Source of the DNA: Faecalicoccus pleomorphus DSM 20574 | GTDB taxonomy: Bacteria; Bacillota_I; Bacilli_A; Erysipelotrichales; Erysipelotrichaceae | Direction of reading: 5' to 3' | Assembly (NCBI RefSeq): GCF_000420345.1 | Contig: NZ_ATUT01000006.1 | Location: 1-64,000, forward strand | DNA length: 64,000 nucleotides | Part shown: positions 7,564 through 17,731 of the stretch, piece after piece | How positions within the stretch are numbered: position 1 is the first letter of the stretch | How the letters are laid out: each line of letters starts with the position of its first letter | Translations under genes and position numbers: made by a program | The notes under the pieces: generated by a model | Seen by the model: the letters and a program-made list of their open reading frames with translations, nothing else | Told to the model about the DNA's origin: nothing | The model's database searches: none

Positions 7564-9258
7564 CTATTTTTTGATGAACTCAAGCAATTCTTTAGCGGCA
7601 ATATCTAAACCTTTACGATTTGCACGGTCAAATCCTAAGTGCGTATAGATTTCTCCAACAAACACGCCGTTGTCTTTCATGCACTGGAACATTTTATCAA
7701 TCAGCGGTTCACAAAGCTCCTGTTTCTGCATAGGTCCAAATGGGTTGGCAAAATACGTTGTAGAAATACCAACTTCCTGCGTTGTTCCCAATGCCATACG
7801 TTTTCCCTGCTTACAAGTTTCTTTGACATCTTCGATTGGACGTTGTTTCAAGCCATATTCATCTGTATAGTTATTGGCATACGCAAACAGATCGATAGTG
7901 TGATTGTGTACGACAACACGATATGGACTTGCCGGTACAACCATACGAGCATTCGGATTTTCCGGTCCCATGATCACAGCACGATCCATGTCACGATACG
8001 GTGTTCCTGGGTCTAAGTCATCCAATCGTACAAAGGCACCGATTTCTGTTCCCTGTCCATAAGGTACACCATCTTCAACATGAATCGTACCCATATCATC
8101 AAATACTACTTCAATATCACGGATGATATCGTGTCCAACAGCTTTCAGTGCTTCAATGGATTCTGACTTACCAGCACCGGAATCTCCCATCAACATCAAG
8201 CCTTTTCTTCTGCCATCATTTAATGTAATGTTGACAAAAGCTCCGTGGATTGGCAGCCATCCTCTTTGCATCATCGCAAGGTTATGTAATGTCAAACACA
8301 TTTTCTTCAAATATCCAAAATACTCTACACGTGGATGATCACTGATGCATCCTACCCAGATATCATTCGCTTCATCGTGATAGAACTGTGTTTCATTGCG
8401 ATCATCCGGATTTCCATAAATACAGATCAAATCCGGTTTCTGTTCTGATTCTTCGCGGCTGGCCAATTCGAATAAGTTGGCCATACTTAAAGCCGATGCA
8501 ATATATTTTGTATTGAAATATACAAAGCACAATAGTTTTCCGACTTTACATGGGAAACAGAACCATTCTTCCGGATCACCCGCAAAATATGTGATTGGGT
8601 TTGTATCCGTTTCATTGATCACGCCTTCACGCTTACTGGATTTCGGATGCAGGATCATTGGTGTACGAAGCATAACGGTATCAATCACCGGAATATTCAT
8701 TAAGGCTTCATATTGAGGATCCCATAAGTTTTTATGACGATATACCGAGAAACACGCATTTGTACCGGCCTGTGCCTGACGATACACAACATTTCTTCGA
8801 TGCATGGCACGTTCTTCAAATAAACGGTATGTGCGTAAGAACAGAGAATTGACAGCGGAATCTCTTGCGACCAAAGTATTGACACCGAAACCGTCAATAT
8901 TTTCACTGGACATCACCGCAAAACGCTGTAAATCTCGCCATGATTTATAAATTTCTTCAATGGTGTCTAACAGATGTTTTTCATCCAATGCATAGTCATT
9001 GCGAATCTCATCCATTTTAAACACCGACAACAGACGAAGGAAATGCGTAAATTCGGCAGCGGCTTCCTGCGAATCGTATTTTCCATCCTGTGTCAGATAT
9101 TTATACAGATCAACATTTTTTTCTTTTTGACTGGAAATAAAATACTGAATATAAACCTGGAATGTTTTACTTGCCAAAAACTCCTGACGATCTTTCGGAT
9201 ACGCCTTGTTGTAATTTAAAATCACCTGGTTATTGCTGATACTAATCTTTTTTTCCAT
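7564..9258 (-). CDS. PEPCK/HPr-kinase-like P-loop protein, uncharacterised
   Basis: The 564-residue protein has a P-loop GDSGAGKSES near residues 355-364, of the kind shared by PEP carboxykinase and HPr kinase. It continues into a C-terminal half with IRDIEVVFDDMGT, NARMVVPASPYRVV and GTTQEVGISTTYFANPFGP. About 350 residues upstream form an N-terminal region with no motif I recognise. It is similar in size to ATP-PEPCK, but the canonical PEPCK substrate motifs are not obvious, so I call it a PEPCK-fold kinase of unknown substrate. It leads an operon with the BI-1 gene. A 13-bp palindrome sits exactly between its -35 and -10, suggesting repressor control. AGGAGG precedes the ATG. Confidence 0.6.
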   Translation of the reverse strand: MEKKISISNNQVILNYNKAYPKDRQEFLASKTFQVYIQYFISSQKEKNVDLYKYLTQDGKYDSQEAAAEFTHFLRLLSVFKMDEIRNDYALDEKHLLDTIEEIYKSWRDLQRFAVMSSENIDGFGVNTLVARDSAVNSLFLRTYRLFEERAMHRRNVVYRQAQAGTNACFSVYRHKNLWDPQYEALMNIPVIDTVMLRTPMILHPKSSKREGVINETDTNPITYFAGDPEEWFCFPCKVGKLLCFVYFNTKYIASALSMANLFELASREESEQKPDLICIYGNPDDRNETQFYHDEANDIWVGCISDHPRVEYFGYLKKMCLTLHNLAMMQRGWLPIHGAFVNITLNDGRRKGLMLMGDSGAGKSESIEALKAVGHDIIRDIEVVFDDMGTIHVEDGVPYGQGTEIGAFVRLDDLDPGTPYRDMDRAVIMGPENPNARMVVPASPYRVVVHNHTIDLFAYANNYTDEYGLKQRPIEDVKETCKQGKRMALGTTQEVGISTTYFANPFGPMQKQELCEPLIDKMFQCMKDNGVFVGEIYTHLGFDRANRKGLDIAAKELLEFIKK

Positions 9259-9280
9259 TCTAAGTCCTCCTAATAGGGTA

Positions 9281-9309
9281 ATTTTAACCTAACTGTTAGG
9301 AAAAGTAAA
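9281..9309 (-). promoter_or_regulatory. Promoter with operator-like palindrome in the spacer
   Basis: On the minus strand TTTACT (9309-9304) and TAAAAT (9286-9281) are separated by 17 bases. The spacer holds the perfect palindrome CCTAACTGTTAGG (9288-9300, 6-1-6). A repressor bound there would block RNA polymerase. The regulator is not identifiable; the motif is not a CRE, LexA or Rex box. Confidence 0.6.
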
Positions 9310-9368
9310 TCTCAAAAAACGGATGTAACCGTTTTCTTGAAAGAATCTTACATATCCTGAAACAATTT

Positions 9369-9400
9369 GCACAAAAAAAGGATGAGGACTGTCTCATCCT
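9369..9400 (-). terminator. Terminator of proS
   Basis: AGGATGAG-6 nt-CTCATCCT followed by T7 and GTGC on the minus strand. The proS stop codon (9399-9401) is inside the stem. Confidence 0.85.
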
Positions 9401-11093
9401 ATTTTGCATAAATCGCATCAATTCTAGCTTTGATATCCTCTAAAGAGATTTCTGTTTTCTCACCGTTGGCTCTTGTGACAAATTCAACATTGCCATTTTG
9501 AATACCACGTCCAACTGTAATTCGATACGGAATACCAATCAGTTCCATATCTTTAAATTTAACTCCCGGACGCTCATTGCGGTCATCTAAGAGCACATCG
9601 TATTTTTTCGATTGACAATATTCATACAACGCATTGGCAATGGATACTTGTTGTTCATCTTTAGCGCTGACCGGTACGATTGCCAGTTTAAACGGCGCAA
9701 TTTCAGCAGGCCAAATAATGCCGGAAGCATCGTTATGCTGTTCTACGACCGCTGCCATACAACGTTCTAAGCCAATACCATAACTTCCCATCCATACCGG
9801 TTGCAGCTGATTGTTGGCATCCGTATATAACAAATTCATGGATGTTGAATATTTTGTACCCAGCTTAAAGAGGTTCCCCACTTCAATGCCATGTTGGAAC
9901 GTTAATTTCTTTCCACAAACCGGGCAGACATTGCCTTCTTTGACCTGACATAAATCCGCTGCTTTCACATAATCAAAATCCTTGATATTGACATTTTCAA
10001 TATGGTGGTCTGTCTTATTGGCTCCTACAATAAAGTTTTTCTTATGTAAAACCTGTCGATCCAGATAGACCGGACAATCAATACCGATTGGACCGGCAAA
10101 TCCTACCTTGGCATGCGTCACCTTCTCTACATCCTCAAAGGAAGCTAGCTCCATCTCGTTGGCACCCAACAGTTTTAAAACTTTCGTTTCGTTAAGCTCA
10201 CGATCGCCTGGGATACAGAACGCAACAATCTTTCCATCGACATTATAAATCAGGGTCTTAACAAAATCATTGGCTTCTTTTCCAAAGAAGGCTGCGACTT
10301 CTTCAATGGTTTTCGCATTCGGTGTCTCCATCAAATGCATTTCTTTTTCTTTTTCCTGACTTTCTTCCGTCGTATCGATGACTTCAGTAATCTCTAGATT
10401 GCTGGAAAAATCACAACCCTCACAACCTACGATAGTATCTTCGCCAATGCTGGAAATGGCCTGGTACTCTTCCGATAAAAGGCCACCCATAGCCCCTGTA
10501 TCGGCTTTAACAATCTTATATTCTAAACCTAAACGATCAAAAATGCGGCAATAAGCATCATACATCTTCTGGTAGGCTACATCCAATCCTTTTTCATCGA
10601 TGTCAAATGTATATGCATCTTTCATGATAAATTCACGAACACGGATCAATCCATAACGAGGACGTGTCTCGTCTCGATACTTTGTCTGAATCTGATACAG
10701 ATTGTATGGATAATCTTTATACGATTTTCCGTTCATACTTGCCGCAACCGCAAACAATTCTTCATGGGTTGGACCTAGTACATAACGCTTCATATACCGG
10801 TCGTTTAATGAAAACATGTTGGATCCAAACGCATCTCTTCGACCAGACTGCACATACACATCTTCCGGAATCAAAGCCGGCATCAAGAGTTCCTGTGCCC
10901 CTTTGGCATCCATTTCTTCACGAATGATGTTCTCAATCTTCGCCAATACCTTTTTCCCCATCGGCATGATCATATAAATACCGTTGGAAGTTTTTTTGAT
11001 CATTCCGGCACGTACTAACAAATTACTGGAAATACTATCTTCATCTTTTGCATTTTCACGCAATGTATAAAAGAAACTCTGACTCAATTTCAT
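9399..11093 (-). CDS. proS: Prolyl-tRNA synthetase (bacterial type)
   Basis: The 564-residue class II aminoacyl-tRNA synthetase charges tRNA-Pro. It begins MKLSQSFFYTLRENAKDEDSISSNLLVRAGMI-type sequence typical of bacterial ProRS. It has motif 2 (YRDETRPRYGLIRVREFIMKDAY), a YbaK-like editing insertion (about residues 230-380) and the motif 3 region GSYGIGLERCMAA. A longer frame exists upstream, but this ATG is the one preceded by AGAGGG and gives the family's usual length. It follows the two U32 genes by about 31 bases, so it is probably the third gene of that operon. Confidence 0.95.
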   Translation of the reverse strand: MKLSQSFFYTLRENAKDEDSISSNLLVRAGMIKKTSNGIYMIMPMGKKVLAKIENIIREEMDAKGAQELLMPALIPEDVYVQSGRRDAFGSNMFSLNDRYMKRYVLGPTHEELFAVAASMNGKSYKDYPYNLYQIQTKYRDETRPRYGLIRVREFIMKDAYTFDIDEKGLDVAYQKMYDAYCRIFDRLGLEYKIVKADTGAMGGLLSEEYQAISSIGEDTIVGCEGCDFSSNLEITEVIDTTEESQEKEKEMHLMETPNAKTIEEVAAFFGKEANDFVKTLIYNVDGKIVAFCIPGDRELNETKVLKLLGANEMELASFEDVEKVTHAKVGFAGPIGIDCPVYLDRQVLHKKNFIVGANKTDHHIENVNIKDFDYVKAADLCQVKEGNVCPVCGKKLTFQHGIEVGNLFKLGTKYSTSMNLLYTDANNQLQPVWMGSYGIGLERCMAAVVEQHNDASGIIWPAEIAPFKLAIVPVSAKDEQQVSIANALYEYCQSKKYDVLLDDRNERPGVKFKDMELIGIPYRITVGRGIQNGNVEFVTRANGEKTEISLEDIKARIDAIYAK

Positions 11094-11124
11094 GATATCC
11101 CTCTTTTCAGCTTGTTCTATTTTC

Positions 11125-12348
11125 TCATAATCCGTCTTTAGACACAACACGAATCTTACGGATCATCGCATTTTTTTCGATAGGACCTTCCCATTTGGTC
11201 TTAACGATCTGCATTGGTTGCTTACACACAGCTAAAGGTATATCATTTTCATCATAGATTTCTTTGACCTCAACCAATGTGCTTGAAATATTTGGACCAA
11301 AGATTTCTAATGTTTGATTTGGTAAGAAATGATTCTTTACCTGTAAAGTTGCGATTTGTGAAGAGGCATCATAATCAAGGACAATCGCCACATATTCTTG
11401 GGTCACCGTCTCATCATGATCTTGATACAGCTGCACCTTATAACCCGGTAATCCTTGATAAAAGCCTGGACCCGTCGGACGGTTTTCCGCCTTGGCAATT
11501 TCTCTTTTGGCATACGCCAAATCCTCTTGGGAAGCATATCCTTTTTCATAAATACGGTCGATCAAAGTACGATAACTGCGAATAACGGTTGCCAAATAAT
11601 AAGCACTTTTCATACGCCCTTCGATTTTCAAAGAAGCGACACCCATTTTAATAAAGGCTTCAATCTGATCTACGGCCTGCAAATCCTTGCTGGACATACT
11701 AAACAGATTGGTTGGATCACTTAATTCATGATCTCTGTCCATTAAATGATATTTCCACCGACAGCTTTGCGCACAGCCGCCACGATTGGCATCGCGTAAG
11801 GTCATATGATTACTCAAGACACAGCGACCGCTAAAAGAAATACACATACCACCGTGAATAAACACTTCGATTGGTAAAATATTTTTTTTACAGATGGCTT
11901 CGATCTGATCCATTTGGCATTCTCTTCCCAATACTACACGATCCATGCCCTTTTCTTTCCAAAAGGCAACCGCATTGGAGTTTGTGGAAGAATGCTGTGT
12001 TGAAATATGTACTTCATAATGACAGCCCAATTCTTTGGCCTTCATCATGATAGCCGGTGAACAGACAATGATCGCATGAACACCGATCTGATCCAGGGCC
12101 AACAAATAGTCGTCCAGACCGTGCAGGTCTTCCTCATGCGGCAGCATATTCACCGTAACATGCACATGCGCCCCTCTTTCGTTGGCAAAATCCACCAGTT
12201 CCTTCATTTCTTCCAAAGAAAAATTACTGGCACGAGATCGTAAGGAAAATTGTTTTCCTCCAATATAAACCGCATCCGCACCATATAAAATCGCAATTTT
12301 TGCCTTTTCCAGATTTCCTGCAGGAGCCAGTAATTCAATCTTATTCAT
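11125..12348 (-). CDS. U32 family peptidase / tRNA hydroxylation protein, long paralogue
   Basis: The 407-residue protein contains the U32 signature region IEVFIHGGMCISFSGRCVLSNH followed by a second cysteine cluster (RGGCAQSCRW), the residues proposed to hold an iron-sulfur cluster. The N-terminal ELLAPAGNLEKAKIAILYGADAVYIGGK is also typical. By relationship to Bacillus YrrO and E. coli TrhP it probably takes part in prephenate-dependent 5-hydroxylation of wobble uridine in tRNA. It could instead be a collagenase-type peptidase, the historical name. Its start overlaps the short U32 gene by eight bases, so the two proteins are likely made together. Confidence 0.85.
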   Translation of the reverse strand: MNKIELLAPAGNLEKAKIAILYGADAVYIGGKQFSLRSRASNFSLEEMKELVDFANERGAHVHVTVNMLPHEEDLHGLDDYLLALDQIGVHAIIVCSPAIMMKAKELGCHYEVHISTQHSSTNSNAVAFWKEKGMDRVVLGRECQMDQIEAICKKNILPIEVFIHGGMCISFSGRCVLSNHMTLRDANRGGCAQSCRWKYHLMDRDHELSDPTNLFSMSSKDLQAVDQIEAFIKMGVASLKIEGRMKSAYYLATVIRSYRTLIDRIYEKGYASQEDLAYAKREIAKAENRPTGPGFYQGLPGYKVQLYQDHDETVTQEYVAIVLDYDASSQIATLQVKNHFLPNQTLEIFGPNISSTLVEVKEIYDENDIPLAVCKQPMQIVKTKWEGPIEKNAMIRKIRVVSKDGL

Positions 12349-13183
12349 GACTAGCCTCCTTCTTTTTCATGGTCGTCTGATAATACCAGTGGTTGGATCC
12401 CGGTACTTCCGATTGATTTTGATAGGCATTTAATACATGAATCGTCCAATCATCATCCATAAAAATAGAGTCAATTCGGAAGCGATATAATCCATGCTCT
12501 TTCAAAACAGGCAGTTCCTTTTGACTTTGAATCGATGCTTCACTAAAAATATGAGTACCATAATCATCCTCTACGATTGGCATTCGATCCTGACGTGTCG
12601 ATTCTATCAAATCTAATACCTTTTTGTGCCCTTTTTCGTTCGATTTAATCGCATCCAGATAATTAGTGACCAACATTCTTCTGGAATACAAAATTGAGAA
12701 ATAACCAGAAATCAAAATTTCTACTTCTTTCGTTTGTTCTGTCATTTGTAAGATTTCCTCTAATGAACATTCATGTGCTAGTGAAACGGATTGAATCCCT
12801 AACTCCAAATAAAACGCAATGTCCATATGATTGGTAATTAATGTCTCCGGTTGATAAATCAACAAAGATTCCATCCCCTGTTTCTGTGCCTCATAGAATA
12901 CGCCTTCATCACTATAGTAGATACCATCCACCCCGGCTTCTTTGCAGGTCTTTAAAAACTCTGTTAACAAGTTTAATTCATCTTCCATAAAAAAACGTAA
13001 GGCATTCACATACAATTTTAAATTCAGTGCATGACATTGTAAAACAACTTCTTTTAAATCTCTAAGAGAAATAGTAAGACTTTGTCGAATGGAAAAATCT
13101 TCTACACCAATGATAATCGCATCAGCACCAGCCTCTTTTAATTTTTTAATATTTTTTAAATCATGTATCGTTACAATAAACAT
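12341..13183 (-). CDS. U32 family peptidase-like protein, short paralogue
   Basis: The 280-residue protein (MFIVTIHDLKNIKKLKEAGADAIIIG) is the short member of the U32 pair, equivalent to Bacillus YrrN. It shares the TIM-barrel-like repeat of the family but lacks the conserved cysteine clusters of its neighbour. It probably acts with it in tRNA wobble uridine hydroxylation (established for YrrN/YrrO, inferred here). An ATG two codons upstream is only one base from the ribosome site, so the start at 13183, seven bases from GGAG, is preferred. First gene of the U32-U32-proS run. Confidence 0.8.
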   Translation of the reverse strand: MFIVTIHDLKNIKKLKEAGADAIIIGVEDFSIRQSLTISLRDLKEVVLQCHALNLKLYVNALRFFMEDELNLLTEFLKTCKEAGVDGIYYSDEGVFYEAQKQGMESLLIYQPETLITNHMDIAFYLELGIQSVSLAHECSLEEILQMTEQTKEVEILISGYFSILYSRRMLVTNYLDAIKSNEKGHKKVLDLIESTRQDRMPIVEDDYGTHIFSEASIQSQKELPVLKEHGLYRFRIDSIFMDDDWTIHVLNAYQNQSEVPGSNHWYYQTTMKKKEASHE

Positions 13184-13253
13184 GAGCATACTCCTTTACA
13201 GTATTCTTAGTGTATCATAAAAAGTCGTTCCCAGCTAAAAAAGCACTCCATAG

Positions 13254-13287
13254 AAAAAAAGGTAAAGAGCACTTTCACTCTTTACCT
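13254..13287 (-). terminator. Terminator of katG
   Basis: Perfect 10-bp stem AGGTAAAGAG / CTCTTTACCT with an 8-base loop and a following T7 on the minus strand. Confidence 0.9.
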
Positions 13288-13292
13288 AGCTG

Positions 13293-15539
<2,247 letters not shown>

Positions 15540-15685
15540 TCATCTTATTTTTGGGTCATTTAAATTATTTCACATTGACTACTTTTTTACTAGTTATATG
15601 CTTTGAATGTCAAATTTTGTACAATTATGTTCTTTCACTTCTTTTTTCATTTTTTGCTAATCAAACTTTTGAAATACATCATGCA

Positions 15686-15714
15686 TAAAAAAGCCAGAAT
15701 ATGCAATCTGACCT
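15686..15714 (-). terminator. Terminator after the GyrI-like pseudogene
   Basis: AGGTCAGA / TCTGGCT stem with one G-T pair and a following T6 on the minus strand. Confidence 0.65.
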
Positions 15715-15747
15715 TAAAACTTCATTTGATTTTTATTTAAAATCTTT

Positions 15748-16383
15748 TTACCCCCTTATTCGAATGGGATGACGAATAACCGTTTTTAGCTTTTGTACAT
15801 CACAACGTCTTGGATCACTCAAATAGATTTCATGATGCCATCTATGATCATTAAAATCTAAAGTATACCCGTTTTCTTTGACGAACTGATGCATCGCACT
15901 CACGGTATCCGGTTCATCATCAAAAGATCCAATATGCATACATTGAACGCACAATCCTTCATTTACACTTAAAAAATCAACTTTAGAAAAATCCATCTTT
16001 TTCTTTTTAGTTGCTTCCTGTTATGCCCAGTCAAAATCTTCTTTCGTCACAAAATCTGGTAAACGAATCATCGAAATAAAATAAAGATCCTGTTTGCGGA
16101 TATAATCCATACCTTTCGTGTTTTCCTGCCACCAAAATCCTTCTAATGGTGGTACTACGTATTCAAAATAACCTTGTATTTTATGATCCCCTTTATAACT
16201 CATTTTAATAGTAAAAGCAATTCCATATAATAGACCAAGCGTTTGTGCATACTCTCCTTTTTCATCATTAGGATCTCCTTGCCCACGAACCGCAATATAA
16301 TTCATGGCAGGAACTTCAACGATCGTCGGCTTTTTAGGCGGCATGTAAAACTCTTTGTATTCTTTCTTATAATCAAATGGCAT
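15748..16383 (-). pseudogene. GyrI-like small-molecule-binding protein, interrupted by an in-frame TAA
   Basis: Two pieces in the same reading frame together make a normal-length GyrI-like protein of about 210 residues. The first piece is MPFDYKKEYKEFYMPPKKPT to RLPDFVTKEDFDWA. The second runs QEATKKKKMDFSKVDFLSVNEGL to HEIYLSDPRR and VIRHPIRIRG. They are separated by a single TAA at 16023-16021. The stop falls in the linker between the two halves of the fold. The second piece has no ribosome site at its ATG (15996). Family members bind small hydrophobic molecules and often accompany regulators or efflux genes. A nonsense mutation is the simplest reading. Readthrough (TAA is followed by CAG) or sequencing error are alternatives. 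Confidence 0.8.
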
Positions 16384-16485
16384 ATATGTGACCTCTTTCT
16401 ATATCCATTCTATCAAAAAAACTATTTTAATATGGATTTGTATCTAACAAAAAAAGAAGATCTTATCGACCTTCCTTGTGTATTA

Positions 16486-16695
16486 TTAGTCAAAATAAAA
16501 TAAATCTTCAAATTTTTGATCCAGCGCAATACAAAGGATCAATGCCAGCTTAGCTGTAGGATTAAACTGCCCGGTTTCAATCGAACTGATCGTATTGCGA
16601 GATACGCCAACCATCGAGGCTAAAGCTGCTTGCGATAATCCTTTTTTCTGCCGAATCTCTTTTAAATGATTTTTTAAGATCAATTCATTTTGCAT
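16486..16695 (-). CDS. Small XRE-type transcriptional regulator
   Basis: The 69-residue protein is a single Cro/CI helix-turn-helix: KNHLKEIRQKKGLSQAALASMVGVSRNTISSIETGQFNPTAK with the recognition helix VSRNTISSIE. Such YozG-like mini-repressors usually bind the promoter of their own operon. It lies 37 bases downstream of the DUF6442-type gene on the same strand. The promoter of that gene carries a duplicated 17-bp operator-like site, so autoregulation is likely (inference). Confidence 0.88.
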   Translation of the reverse strand: MQNELILKNHLKEIRQKKGLSQAALASMVGVSRNTISSIETGQFNPTAKLALILCIALDQKFEDLFYFD

Positions 16696-16732
16696 AATTT
16701 ACCATACCCCAATATATGCTACATACCGTTCT

Positions 16733-17068
16733 TTACTGAGACTCAAATACGAATTTAATAAAAACCGCAAGAACCAGTAAAAGAGAAAATAAGAAACGGA
16801 CTAAATATTTCTTCTTTCGAAAAAACTTATATTTTGAATAGAAATCTACAGTTACACCTGAAATAAAAATAAAACTCATCAAGATATTAAAAGGTATGGA
16901 TTTGCCAAATAAAAATACATCACCTGAACCAATAAGCATCAAAAAAGCAGCCATAAATGCAGTTACTGTAAAACCTCGATTCTCTGATATTTGAATCTGC
17001 ATTTTCTCTCTTTCATCTCCATTTTGATTTTCCTTTCGACTACGTTCTAAGATTTCTTCTTTTTTCAT
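16733..17068 (-). CDS. DUF6442-like small membrane protein
   Basis: The 111-residue protein starts MKKEEILERSRKENQNGDEREK. That charged N-terminal segment is typical of DUF6442-like proteins commonly found beside small XRE regulators. Three hydrophobic segments follow. Function is unknown. The start is chosen because GAAGGTG lies close before this ATG; an upstream ATG at 17101 would sit inside an operator repeat and lacks a ribosome site. It is first in a two-gene operon with the XRE regulator. Confidence 0.65.
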   Translation of the reverse strand: MKKEEILERSRKENQNGDEREKMQIQISENRGFTVTAFMAAFLMLIGSGDVFLFGKSIPFNILMSFIFISGVTVDFYSKYKFFRKKKYLVRFLFSLLLVLAVFIKFVFESQ

Positions 17069-17082
17069 ATCATCACCTTCTT

Positions 17083-17135
17083 TGCCAAGTTTTCTTGTCA
17101 CTTATAATATACTTTATGCCAAGTTTACTTGTCAA
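17083..17135 (-). promoter_or_regulatory. Promoter with duplicated operator, DUF6442/XRE operon
   Basis: TTGACA (minus strand, 17135-17130) and TATATT (17111-17106) form a promoter with an 18-base spacer. Two 17-bp direct copies, TGCCAAGTTTACTTGTC (17117-17133) and TGCCAAGTTTTCTTGTC (17083-17099), differ at one base and start 34 bases apart, about three helical turns. Each contains a CAAG/CTTG dyad. One overlaps the -35 and the other lies in the early transcript, so a bound repressor could block or loop the promoter. Confidence 0.75.
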
Positions 17136-17175
17136 AATTAATGGATAGAATGGTTAAAAAAGAGGATAAATATGA

Positions 17176-17682
17176 CTATAAGTCTTTTTATAACACATAA
17201 TCTGTTTGTTTTTCTTGACCCATGACAAAGTAATGTGTTCCTATTTGACAGAAGCCATGTTTTTGATAAAATCATAAAGCTTTGTCGTTTTTCCCCCATA
17301 CGCCTAACCAAATATAACGCTTCTTTCTTTGTAAAGCAATTTGGATTGCATTTTCCATCAAATACGTACCAAAGCCTTGTCCTTGAAATTTTCTTCGTAC
17401 ATAGATTCTTTCAATTTCTAAGGAAACTTTATCGTGTATATCCGTCTGTGCCAATCAACTTTAAATATCCAGCTATTTCTTCTTTTTTCTTCAAAAACAT
17501 AAATAAAGAACTTTTTCATCCTGTTCTTGTTCTAACTTATCTTTTGCAAACGCAATTTCTAAATACGCTTGCATAGTTTCTACTGTATTCATCGATGCAA
17601 ATGTATCATAATATGTTTCTATAGATATTTGACGCAGTGTATTTATCTCCTTTTTTGTACACTTTTGTAATGTAGGTTGCAT
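17176..17682 (-). pseudogene. Decayed GNAT acetyltransferase (PaiA-like)
   Basis: The remnant starts MQPTLQKCTKKEINTLRQIS with a good ribosome site (AAAGGA). It shifts frame after about residue 50 (near 17491-17500) into SLFMFLKKKEEIAGYLKL. It shifts again near 17454 into AQTDIHDKVSLEIERIYVRRKFQGQGFGTYL, which holds the acetyl-CoA loop. It then meets an in-frame TGA after GKNDKAL (17272) and a further TAA before the terminal KDL. The pieces together cover a complete spermidine/spermine N-acetyltransferase-like protein of about 169 residues. Four separate lesions mean a true pseudogene, not a sequencing slip. Confidence 0.85.
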
Positions 17683-17698
17683 GTTATTTCCTTTCTTT

Positions 17699-17727
17699 AA
17701 AGAAAAAACTGCCTTTTTAGACAGTTT
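17699..17727 (-). terminator. Terminator of proA
   Basis: AAACTGTC / GGCAGTTT stem with one G-T pair, followed by TTTTCTTT on the minus strand, directly after the proA stop. Confidence 0.75.
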
Positions 17728-17731
17728 ATTT

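Noticed and set aside
9399-11150. Longer ProRS with 19 extra N-terminal residues.
   Set aside because: The extension is not like ProRS, enters the preceding gene and lacks a ribosome site; the ATG at 11093 has AGAGGG.
15996-16021. Programmed stop-codon readthrough in the GyrI-like gene.
   Set aside because: TAA followed by CAG is only weakly suggestive, and no family precedent is known to me. A nonsense mutation or read error is simpler.
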